DNA from: CAYMWF01 sp964394085 [NCBI: uncultured Gemmatimonadota bacterium]
GTDB taxonomy: Bacteria; GCA-2686955; CAYMWF01
Direction: 5' to 3'
Assembly (NCBI GenBank): GCA_964394085.1
Contig: CAYMWF010000066.1
Coordinates: 1-25,945, forward strand
DNA: 25,945 nt
This document shows positions 16,661 through 23,432 of this stretch, piece after piece. The notes beneath the pieces were generated by a model that was given only the letters and a program-made list of their open reading frames with translations, was not told where the DNA came from and did no database searches. Each line of letters begins with the position of its first letter. The stretch's first letter is position 1. Position numbers and translations under genes: made by a program.

Positions 16661-17163
16661 GCTACGCTTTCCCCAGCTTTTCCATAGTTTCTGTGAAAGT
16701 CGTTATAATTCAAAGGGTTTTGGCATTGTACAGGCTGTCAAGGGAGCTCCTTCCCACCCTGAGGAGCACGCTGCATCATCCGGACGGAAAAACGCTCCCT
16801 CATCATCCAACGTATCATCGATCACAACAACCTTTAAACACCCACACGGGGCCCTCCACCTTAATCAACACCGGATATCAATATCGATCCGGTTATTTCC
16901 ACTTACCACGATAACTCCGGCTTCTGCCCCGACCCGATCTACGACGCTTTATTTTCTCCCGTCATCGGCGAAGTAGTACGCCGTGCTTTTCGGAAATAAA
17001 GCATTTCGTGAAGGTAGTCGAAGCGTATTAGCAGTATACGCACGCATGTCCACAGAACCGGAACCATCGTGGTTCACGTTTGCTCCGATCCCCGATCCTC
17101 CAGGTCAATCCTTCCAGGTTTTCGAAAGGACTCGGAGCCGATCTTACAGATAACGACGCGAAT
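16661..17163. other. Island segment without a confident gene
   Basis: About 500 bases with no convincing gene. An open stretch on the + strand (16865-16999) encodes 44 residues that read like a protein C-terminus (DNSGFCPDPIYDALFSPVIG), but it has no start codon or ribosome site, so it may be a gene remnant. Two short inverted repeats are present: GCGTAT/ATACGC (17023-17041) and GAACCA/TGGTTC (17061-17075). No terminator is evident after the - strand membrane-protein gene that ends at 17164. Confidence 0.5.
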
Positions 17164-18945
17164 TCAGGGGAATTTTTGTCCGGTATGCAGAGGCGAAAGA
17201 AGAAACAGTCCGGCCAGCGGCCAGATTACCATGACCAGAACAAGCGATAGTGTTCGCAGGAGTCGGAAGAGAGGGGGCGGCTTGAAGCCGTAGCTCAATT
17301 GGTAATCTCCCGGGGTCAGTTCAAAGGCCACCATATGACGATATTTTCGGATGGATTCGGGCGGCATGTCGACCTGGTTGATCGAGACTTTATTCCAGGG
17401 GAAAGCGTGAACATTGCTCAGGATCCATCTGCTCTCAGATAAATTCAGATCGATGGAATCGGTTCGGGACCCAAAATCGGGGTATTCCCTGACCGTGAAG
17501 TTGATCCGGTTAAATTCATGAGTCGGAACCTCTCGGTAGCGACTGGCGGTATAATCGTAAATGCCGTAGAAGTGTTCGGTCATATTGATGGAGTAGCGAT
17601 CGGAGCGGAGCGGATTGTCCGGCAATTTGTGTCCGACAACAGCATAAGCGTGTGTCAATTTGACCAGCACTGCGAAAAAGGCCATGGTCAGGATGACGGT
17701 TACCGCCAGTGGACTCCTGCTGAACGGTTTCATCCTGTTTTTCACGTGCAGGATGGCCATGACCATCAGGAGGAGAGAGAGGTTTATAAAGCTGACCAGG
17801 CGATAGGAGAACTGAACAGAGCCGAATATTTTCGGTAACATGCTGTAAGGCAGGAGAGAGACGGATAGTATTGTAGTAACAATAAAAAGAGAGATGCTGG
17901 TGACAATCAGAAGATAATTCTTGGGCTGCCTCATTCTATAAGAAAATCGTTGAAAGGAGAACAGGTGATATGCGAGCCATAAAAACAGCAATAATAACGG
18001 TATATTGATCTGAGCATCCAGATAAGGGGTGCTTACGGCGTACAAGTCGCTCCCCAAAGAGCGGAGATCGAGCGGCAGTGGGAAAAACCGGCAGGCCAGT
18101 GAATCGATACTCTCGGGAAAGATTCTCACCATCGGTTCCGGTAGATTCAACGTCAGGGGAAGATCAGAGAGGAAAAGGTAGAGGGCGTACAACCAGGGTG
18201 AGACAGCTAAAATCAACAATGGGGCTTGGCCCAGGAGAATCAAGAGGAGATACCTGTGGGATACTATCGTCTGTCGCCATTGAATGTAAGAGACTATCGC
18301 GACTGGAGCCAGAAAAGTCAGACCATACAGAGCGGTAATAGTGTGTGTCCCAATACAGAGGGTTAAAAAGTAGACCATGAAGATGCCATTGCTGAACTGT
18401 TGACGAACGGTGGTAGACCAGAGAGTGAGAAAAAAATAGCAGAGCGAGATGGTATAAAATGAGATGGCCAGGAATTCGGTGATGGCACTGCGATTGTAAA
18501 GGTTGGTAAGGGGGTAGATAGTCCATACCGAAAGAGTCGCAACCACCCAGGGGAGGATCGAAGAGGGGTAAATCTTTTCAAATACTTTTTTAATCACATA
18601 AAACTGCAAAAAATAAGTCGCTATAATAAAAATTCTGAGAGCCGTGTGACCGCCGAGCAGTGATCCCAGAATTCCAATCATAGGATAGAGCAGATGACCA
18701 TAGAAAATGGGAAAAGGATTACCGATTCCACCACGGTTGTTGGTGTTGAAAGTGAGGGGGAAGGAGTGGTTCTGGGAGAAGTACTCGGAAAAATAACTAA
18801 CTATCCATGTGTGATTCCACCAATCAACATAATGACCGAAAGTGGGTCGTAAAAAACCTGGAAGCAGCAGCAGCATGGGGAAAAGCACTACGGGAACAGC
18901 TAAAAGTAGGGGATATTTCCGGATTAGATCAATCGAGCGGTTCAT
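17164..18945 (-). CDS. Polytopic membrane protein, GT-C / PTPS-related membrane-domain type
   Basis: A 593-residue protein with roughly 11-13 hydrophobic membrane segments and a soluble C-terminal part (about 430-560) before a last membrane segment. The first extracytoplasmic loop holds HYVDWWNHTW followed by NRGGIGNPFPIFYGHLLYP. An acidic residue in this loop, followed by a G-P-rich stretch, is characteristic of GT-C glycosyltransferases and of the PTPS-related/YfhO-like membrane families. It may transfer sugars from a lipid-linked donor at the outer face of the inner membrane; that is inference. It is clearly more AT-rich than genes to either side and lies alone between the tRNA-Leu repeats, so it is probably acquired cargo. 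The ribosome site before the ATG at 18945 is weak. Confidence 0.75.
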   Translation of the reverse strand: MNRSIDLIRKYPLLLAVPVVLFPMLLLLPGFLRPTFGHYVDWWNHTWIVSYFSEYFSQNHSFPLTFNTNNRGGIGNPFPIFYGHLLYPMIGILGSLLGGHTALRIFIIATYFLQFYVIKKVFEKIYPSSILPWVVATLSVWTIYPLTNLYNRSAITEFLAISFYTISLCYFFLTLWSTTVRQQFSNGIFMVYFLTLCIGTHTITALYGLTFLAPVAIVSYIQWRQTIVSHRYLLLILLGQAPLLILAVSPWLYALYLFLSDLPLTLNLPEPMVRIFPESIDSLACRFFPLPLDLRSLGSDLYAVSTPYLDAQINIPLLLLFLWLAYHLFSFQRFSYRMRQPKNYLLIVTSISLFIVTTILSVSLLPYSMLPKIFGSVQFSYRLVSFINLSLLLMVMAILHVKNRMKPFSRSPLAVTVILTMAFFAVLVKLTHAYAVVGHKLPDNPLRSDRYSINMTEHFYGIYDYTASRYREVPTHEFNRINFTVREYPDFGSRTDSIDLNLSESRWILSNVHAFPWNKVSINQVDMPPESIRKYRHMVAFELTPGDYQLSYGFKPPPLFRLLRTLSLVLVMVIWPLAGLFLLSPLHTGQKFP

Positions 18946-19315
18946 TAAATATTTTTAAAGTCTTACTGTATAGAGTTTCACCTGTTTCAACCTCCATGGA
19001 AGAAGCATACCCGTTCCCGTAAGTCCGTGCACGGTTTTTTGAAGAGACCGCCGGGTGTTGGCAACGGTATGAACCCTGGTAAATCCGCCGATTTGAAGAC
19101 CGGTGATCTCCGGTGACTCCCTTGGTTGTCCGTTCCCTCCAAGCCCAACAATGACAGTGCCGGTTATCTTGAGGATCTGAAGGATGCTTCAGGGCGGCGT
19201 GAAGCGTATTCTGCAACTCGGTAAGGTAATCGTAACGGTTGTAAAGATGGTTACAAAATGAAGCTCATGGTTCTTTAACTATGAGTCAGAAATTGCGTAA
19301 CTCGTTGATAAATAA
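18946..19315. other. Island segment between the membrane-protein gene and tRNA-Leu
   Basis: About 370 bases with no supported gene. It is rich in small symmetric elements: the palindrome CCGTGCACGG followed by six T (19025-19040), ACCGG/CCGGT flanking TGATCT (around 19100), TTGTAA/TTACAA (19239-19256) and a nine-pair hairpin (19264-19285). Several GTAA repeats occur between 19221 and 19244. A - strand frame of 95 codons runs through it (19216 to 18929), but its residues look random. Confidence 0.45.
19264..19285 (-). terminator. Hairpin downstream of tRNA-Leu, possible weak terminator
   Basis: CTCATGGTT and AACTATGAG form a nine-pair stem (one G-U) with a four-base loop. On the tRNA strand it lies 35 bases after the tRNA end and is followed by CTTCATTTTG, then a second hairpin (19239-19256). 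GC content is low and the T-run broken, so termination is uncertain. Confidence 0.3.
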
Positions 19316-19344
19316 GGAATGCCGGAGGTCGGAATCGAACCGAC
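19316..19344 (+). repeat. Right direct repeat, within the intact tRNA-Leu gene (att-like)
   Basis: Partner of 16632-16660, identical over 29 bases. Here it is the 3' end of the functional tRNA gene plus four bases beyond it. Confidence 0.85.
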
Positions 19345-19403
19345 ACGAGGTTGCCCCCACTGGATTTTGAGTCCAGCGCGTCTACCAGTTCCACCACTCC
19401 GGC
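19320..19403 (-). tRNA. tRNA-Leu (anticodon CAA)
   Basis: Read on the - strand the gene begins GCCGGAG, which pairs with the 3' CTCCGGC; the discriminator is A. The anticodon stem CTGGA/TCCAG encloses the loop CTCAAAA, giving anticodon CAA, which reads UUG. A long variable arm (GGGGGCAACCTC) marks it as a class II tRNA, and the T-arm is GTCGG TTCGATT CCGAC. CCA is not encoded (TTCC follows). Its 3' end is duplicated at 16632, so it has served as an integration target. A strong promoter lies upstream. Confidence 0.96.
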
Positions 19404-19417
19404 ACATAATCATATTC

Positions 19418-19446
19418 GGGACGAAATACGGGCGCCCATTCGTCCC
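19418..19446 (-). other. Hairpin in the tRNA-Leu leader
   Basis: GGGACGAA (19418-19425) pairs perfectly with TTCGTCCC (19439-19446); the 13-base loop contains the palindrome GGGCGCCC (19430-19437). It sits between the predicted transcription start and the tRNA 5' end. No T-run follows, so it could be a processing signal or an operator, but not a terminator. Confidence 0.5.
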
Positions 19447-19461
19447 GTCTGGTTCGCCTTC

Positions 19462-19489
19462 AGTATCACGGCCAATCCATTTTTGTCAA
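19462..19489 (-). promoter_or_regulatory. Sigma70-type promoter for tRNA-Leu
   Basis: On the - strand a perfect TTGACA (19484-19489) and GATACT (19462-19467) are 16 bases apart. The predicted start lies about 50 bases before the tRNA 5' end. Confidence 0.6.
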
Positions 19490-19493
19490 GAGT

Positions 19494-19694
19494 TTAGACT
19501 CTCGGAGTTGTCTTGCGGTAAGTGCAAGCCCATTTGAGCTCAATATACCTCTTTCCCATGCGCCCATCGCAGAAAAGACGCTCCCTAACCGCCTGGAAGG
19601 TCCCGATATCAATGGGATCAATTTCCCGTCTCGAACAGCTGTCGGGTTTTCCCTTGACGTTGAAAGAAAAGCTCTGATACGGTTTCTTTTTCAT
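19494..19694 (-). CDS. Doubtful small frame between hflK and tRNA-Leu
   Basis: A 66-residue frame (MKKKPYQSFSFNVKGKPDS at the N-terminus, ending with WACTYRKTTPRV). Its codon use looks like that of real genes here, and its stop lies just before the tRNA-Leu promoter. There is no ribosome site, and it overlaps the likely hflK promoter on the other strand. No family is recognised. It may be a small gene or gene fragment, or simply chance. Confidence 0.22.
   Translation of the reverse strand: MKKKPYQSFSFNVKGKPDSCSRREIDPIDIGTFQAVRERLFCDGRMGKRYIELKWACTYRKTTPRV
19654..19681 (+). promoter_or_regulatory. Possible promoter for hflK-hflC
   Basis: TTGACG (19654-19659) and GATACG (19676-19681) are 16 bases apart, with AAGGAGG and ATG 19710 shortly after. 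The -35 is good and the -10 weak; the leader would be about 20 bases. Confidence 0.35.
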
Positions 19695-19709
19695 TCCAAG
19701 GAGGTCCGC

Positions 19710-20690
19710 ATGAATGATGTCGCCACACAGATGTTGGAGAAGGTGTTCCCGGGCGGGCGACGAATAAACCCGCTCTGGTTGCTACTGATAGTTGCAGGCG
19801 CCTGGTTGCTCTCCGGATTTTATATCGTCGGTCCGGATGAAATGGGAGTCATCAGGCGTTTCGGTGTTTATTCCAGGTCGACGGGTCCTGGGCCGCACTA
19901 CCATCTGCCGTACCCGATTGAGAAGGTCGACACGCCGAAGGTCACCCAGGTGCAGAGGCTGGAGGTCGGATTCAGAACCGTGGATCCGGGGCCCCCCGCC
20001 AGATACGTGACTATTCCGCAGGAATCGTTGATGTTGACTGGGGATGAGAACCTGATCAACGTTGATCTGATTGTGCAGTATAAGATTAATGATCCCGTCC
20101 GATACCTGTTCAACATCAAGCGGATATACACATGCGTCAAAGACGGCACCGAGGCGGCGATACGGCAGGTGATCGGAAGCCATTTAATCGATGAAGCCCT
20201 GACAACCGGCAAGTTCGACATTCAGGAAAAAACGAAAGATCAGCTTCAAACGATTCTTGACCGTTATGAATCCGGACTCCTCGTGCTGAACGTTCAGCTC
20301 CAGGATGTTCACCCTCCCGAAGATGTAATTCATGCTTTCAAAGATGTAGCAAGCGCCAAGGAAGACAAGAGCCGCCTTATCAATGAAGCAGAGGGATACA
20401 GGAGTGATATCATTCCGAGAACCAGGGGGAACGGCGAGAAGGCCGTCAAGGATGCCGAAGCTTACATGGAGAAAAGAGTGAAGGAAGCGGAAGGGGATGT
20501 CGCACGGTTCCTGGCGATTCGGAAGGAATATATAAAGTCGCCCGGGGTCATGGAGAAAAGGCTGTATCTTGAAACAATGGAAGAGATACTTCCCCGTCTC
20601 ACCAAATACTTAGTGCCTGAAGGCGAGGGGGGAAACCTTCTGAACGTTCTGCCTTTTGATGGCGGCTTTGAAAAAGGAGGGGGAAAATGA
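19710..20690 (+). CDS. hflK: HflK, SPFH-family modulator of FtsH protease
   Basis: An inner-membrane protein that with HflC forms the cage around FtsH and modulates its proteolysis. It has 326 residues with one N-terminal membrane segment (NPLWLLLIVAGAWLLSGFYIV, 20-40). The SPFH/Band 7 domain follows, starting VGPDEMGVIRRFGVYSRS and including GPGPHYHLPYPIEKV. A charged coiled-coil region (about 205-275; SAKEDKSRLINEAEGYR, KDAEAYMEKRVKEAEGD) ends in the cage-forming tail. It is shorter than E. coli HflK because it lacks the Gly-rich N-terminal extension. ATG 19710 has a perfect AAGGAGG site, and its stop overlaps the hflC start by four bases. Confidence 0.95.
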   Translation: MNDVATQMLEKVFPGGRRINPLWLLLIVAGAWLLSGFYIVGPDEMGVIRRFGVYSRSTGPGPHYHLPYPIEKVDTPKVTQVQRLEVGFRTVDPGPPARYVTIPQESLMLTGDENLINVDLIVQYKINDPVRYLFNIKRIYTCVKDGTEAAIRQVIGSHLIDEALTTGKFDIQEKTKDQLQTILDRYESGLLVLNVQLQDVHPPEDVIHAFKDVASAKEDKSRLINEAEGYRSDIIPRTRGNGEKAVKDAEAYMEKRVKEAEGDVARFLAIRKEYIKSPGVMEKRLYLETMEEILPRLTKYLVPEGEGGNLLNVLPFDGGFEKGGGK

Positions 20691-21535
20691 GCGGAAATCC
20701 CTTCATAATTCCGATTCTCGTGATAATTCTCATTCTAGTCGTGTCCGTGACGCTGATAATTGATGAGACCCAGTGCGGCGTGATAACCCGGCTCGGTAAT
20801 CCGGTACGGACTCTGACAGAACCCGGGTTGTACTTTAAGCTTCCCTTCCCGATAGAAGCGGTTGCGGTCTTCAATGATCGGTTGCTTAACTACGATTCAG
20901 CTCCGACAGAAATCATTACCAGGGACAAAAAGAACCTTGTTGTCGACAATTACGCAATGTGGCGTATCGTGAATCCGTTGCTTTTCCTGAAAACGGTTGC
21001 CGACGAGAACGGGGCACAATCCCGGCTTGACGATATCATCTATTCGATTCTTCGAGAACATCTCGGAAAGTACGAATTGACGGAAATTGTGTCTACCAAA
21101 CGCGCTGAAATCATGGAAGGCGTTACAGTACAAGCTACTGATAAAGCAAAAGCATACGGTATTGAACTCAGGGATGTCAGAATCAAGAGAGCTGATCTAC
21201 CGAAGGAAAACGCCAAGTACGTATATGAAAGGATGAGAGCTGAAAGGGTAAGAAAAGCGAATATGTACCGATCTGAGGGGGAGGAGGAGGCTGTTAAGAT
21301 CAGGGCGGAAACCGACAAGCAGAAAGTGATAATCATGGCGAATGCCTACAGGGATGCCGAGCGTATTCGCGGTCGTGGTGACTCGCTTGCCGCTGCAATT
21401 TATGCCGATGCATACAGCAAATCCCCGAAATTCTATTCGTTTCTCCGGAGCATGGAAGCTTATAAAACTTCGATGAATGACGGCACTGTGCTGGTTCTCC
21501 CCGCAGATTCGAAATTCCTCGGAGAATTTCAGTAG
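20687..21535 (+). CDS. hflC: HflC, SPFH-family modulator of FtsH protease
   Basis: Partner of HflK in the FtsH cage. It has 282 residues, with an N-terminal membrane segment (FIIPILVIILILVVSVTLII) and an SPFH domain beginning DETQCGVITRLGNPVRT with GLYFKLPFPIEAV. The central helix holds LRDVRIKRADLPKENAKYVYERM, strongly typical of HflC. A coiled coil follows (RAETDKQKVIIMANAYRDAE), then YADAYSKSPKFYSFLRSMEAY and the closing LPADSKFLGEF. The ribosome site is GGAGGGGG. FtsH itself is not in the window. Confidence 0.96.
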   Translation: MSGNPFIIPILVIILILVVSVTLIIDETQCGVITRLGNPVRTLTEPGLYFKLPFPIEAVAVFNDRLLNYDSAPTEIITRDKKNLVVDNYAMWRIVNPLLFLKTVADENGAQSRLDDIIYSILREHLGKYELTEIVSTKRAEIMEGVTVQATDKAKAYGIELRDVRIKRADLPKENAKYVYERMRAERVRKANMYRSEGEEEAVKIRAETDKQKVIIMANAYRDAERIRGRGDSLAAAIYADAYSKSPKFYSFLRSMEAYKTSMNDGTVLVLPADSKFLGEFQ

Positions 21536-21549
21536 GATTTTGCCGGTTC

Positions 21550-22377
21550 ATGATTTCGCCACTTCAGAAGATCGCTGTTGTTGTCTTTACCGTAATACTC
21601 GCTGCAGACGCGACGAACAGCGGTTGCTTTAAACATCAATCCGCCAGGGCCGCAGGCCTGGGTGGAGCATTTATCGGTGTCGGGGGATCTCCGGCGGCGA
21701 TCTACGATAATTCGGCGGGCCTCGCGCAACTCCAGGGAGTATCCACCGGCACCACGATACTCCTGTATTCTCCGTGCGACGGATTCGTTTATTCATTCTT
21801 CGGAATCAATTCACACCCGACCCGGTCCGGGCTGGTTGGATGTTTATATCTTCGCGACGACGGACAGGATGGTATCGACCGCCGCTTGATCGAATTCCCC
21901 GTTCTAATTCGAGACGCGTTCTCGCCCCCGTATACTATTGATATAAAATATATGGAGAAAGAGGGTGAAGAGAGCGGTTTCGGTTTCGATCTCAACCTGT
22001 TCTATTCTTTTTCGCCGAGGGCGAGTTTCGGCGTGTCTTTCGAAAATCTGGCTCTACCCGAAGACTGGGAAGGTGAGAAAACGTGGAGCGGCGGGCTGAG
22101 CTATTCCTGGAAAAACGCGATTCTCACCACACAGTGGGATTCGACATTAGATTTCGGGTTCGGCTATGACAGGCTGGCTGCCGGTATGGAGCTTCTAGGC
22201 TCGTCGCTTGTTTTGAGAATCGGCGGTTACGAAAATCGAGCAGGGGATGAATCATGTGTTACATTCGGATTCGGCAATCCACCTGACGCAAGGCTGCTTT
22301 TTGACTATGCGTACACCCGTGAGCTTGGAAGCTCCTCCGGAGGGAATCATATTCTATCAATCGGATTGACGAGATAA
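21550..22377 (+). CDS. Outer-membrane beta-barrel protein, PorV/UPF0164-like
   Basis: A 275-residue exported protein with a short hydrophobic signal (IAVVVFTVILAADA). The early segment SARAAGLGGAFIGVGGSPAA followed by IYDNSAGLAQLQG is the hallmark of the FadL-related PorV/UPF0164 group, in which the usual form is YWNPAGLA; here W and P are D and S. The rest is alternating amphipathic beta-strand (FGFDLNLFYSFSPRASFGVS, LVLRIGGYENRAG), ending ILSIGLTR. Relatives act as outer-membrane carriers, some as part of type IX secretion, but no other secretion components are visible here. It starts 14 bases after hflC, so it may share that transcript. Function unassigned. Confidence 0.75.
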   Translation: MISPLQKIAVVVFTVILAADATNSGCFKHQSARAAGLGGAFIGVGGSPAAIYDNSAGLAQLQGVSTGTTILLYSPCDGFVYSFFGINSHPTRSGLVGCLYLRDDGQDGIDRRLIEFPVLIRDAFSPPYTIDIKYMEKEGEESGFGFDLNLFYSFSPRASFGVSFENLALPEDWEGEKTWSGGLSYSWKNAILTTQWDSTLDFGFGYDRLAAGMELLGSSLVLRIGGYENRAGDESCVTFGFGNPPDARLLFDYAYTRELGSSSGGNHILSIGLTR

Positions 22378-22422
22378 TCCCCGTTCCGAAACGACCAGGA
22401 AAATCTCAGGGAAGATATTGAA

Positions 22423-23421
22423 GTGAAGAACAATATTTCCAATCAAACCGGAGAGGTACCGCGGGTGCTTTGCCTGGAGGGTGAACCGGGGAGTCCAATG
22501 GTGGAAAGAGAGGTGGCCGGTTACCTGGAAGCATTTCTCCCGGGCGGAAAAGATGGAGAGGTGCGACGGTTCTCAGGATTGGTTGATTCTCCCGAAACGA
22601 TCATTAACGAGTTTTCATTCTGTCCGATGATACAGGAACCGCGTGTTTTGCTTCTCTCGTTCTACGACAAACTGCATGAATCGGTTCGGAATGAGATCCT
22701 CGAATGGATCGGCAGTCAGGATGAAGAGACCGGGATTCTGCTGATCGCAGAGAAATACCGCAAAGAAGACCTGTCCGCGATGCGGAAAATCCAGGGGCTG
22801 GAATTGAAAAAGCTTCAGAAACTCCGGTCGCGGGATCTGGAGGGTTTGGTAAGAGAGTGGATGAAGGAAAACGAGTGCTCAGTCACACCTGAAGCAATCC
22901 GGATAATCATAGATGCACTGGAAAGTCATCCCGGGATGATCCGCGGCGAGCTCGATAAAATGCTGATGGCTATCGGTTCAGACAGAAAGATCACCGGAGG
23001 TGTCGTCAAAACTCATCTCTCAGGCGCGGGAAGCCCGACAATATTCAGGCTTTGCGAGGAGGTTGGCAAAAGGGAACTGGATAAAGCGATGAACACCCTG
23101 GATGCGCTTCTTGATGCTGGTGAAAGCGGCCCCGGCATGATTGTGTTTCTCCATCGGCATTTCAGGATTCTGACACTTGCCTCGACTGAACGCGCGGTTT
23201 CGAACAGCTGGAAAGAAAAAACACGCGTCGGATCCGCAATCGGCGCGGCTCCTTTCTTCGCCTTATCATACCTGGACCAGAGCCGCAATTTTACCCGCCG
23301 CGAATATCCGGTGATTTTTCAGAAACTGCTCGAAGCTGACCTTGATTTGAAAACAGGAGCCCGAACACCACGCTTGATCCTCGGATATCTACTCAACGAA
23401 ATAATCGGAAATATAAATTGA
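22423..23421 (+). CDS. holA: DNA polymerase III subunit delta (HolA)
   Basis: The delta subunit is the clamp-loader wrench that opens the beta clamp. It has 332 residues in the family layout: an AAA+-like N-terminal part without a P-loop (CLEGEPGSPMVEREVAGYL, EPRVLLLSFYDKL, ILEWIGSQDEETGILLIAE), then a lid and collar (RDLEGLVREWMKENECSVTP, SHPGMIRGELDKMLMAIGSD). The C-terminal domain holds TIFRLCEEVGKRELDKAMNT and FLHRHFRILTLAS. GTG 22423 has AGGGAAG about nine bases upstream. mtaB starts 11 bases after its stop. Confidence 0.88.
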   Translation: MKNNISNQTGEVPRVLCLEGEPGSPMVEREVAGYLEAFLPGGKDGEVRRFSGLVDSPETIINEFSFCPMIQEPRVLLLSFYDKLHESVRNEILEWIGSQDEETGILLIAEKYRKEDLSAMRKIQGLELKKLQKLRSRDLEGLVREWMKENECSVTPEAIRIIIDALESHPGMIRGELDKMLMAIGSDRKITGGVVKTHLSGAGSPTIFRLCEEVGKRELDKAMNTLDALLDAGESGPGMIVFLHRHFRILTLASTERAVSNSWKEKTRVGSAIGAAPFFALSYLDQSRNFTRREYPVIFQKLLEADLDLKTGARTPRLILGYLLNEIIGNIN

Positions 23422-23432
23422 ATCGATAAACC

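Noticed and set aside
16635-16976. Frame beginning MPEVGIEPT over the left tRNA repeat
   Set aside because: This is the well-known false translation of the antisense of a tRNA-Leu 3' end; the same start occurs at 19319 over the intact tRNA.
18990-19060. Resemblance to a group II intron or other retroelement end
   Set aside because: A CCGTGCACGG palindrome and G-rich surroundings recalled domain 5, but no reverse transcriptase, no full domain 5/6 fold and no intron boundary could be found.
19319-19537. Frame beginning MPEVGIEPTRGCPHW
   Set aside because: It is the antisense of tRNA-Leu, not a protein gene.
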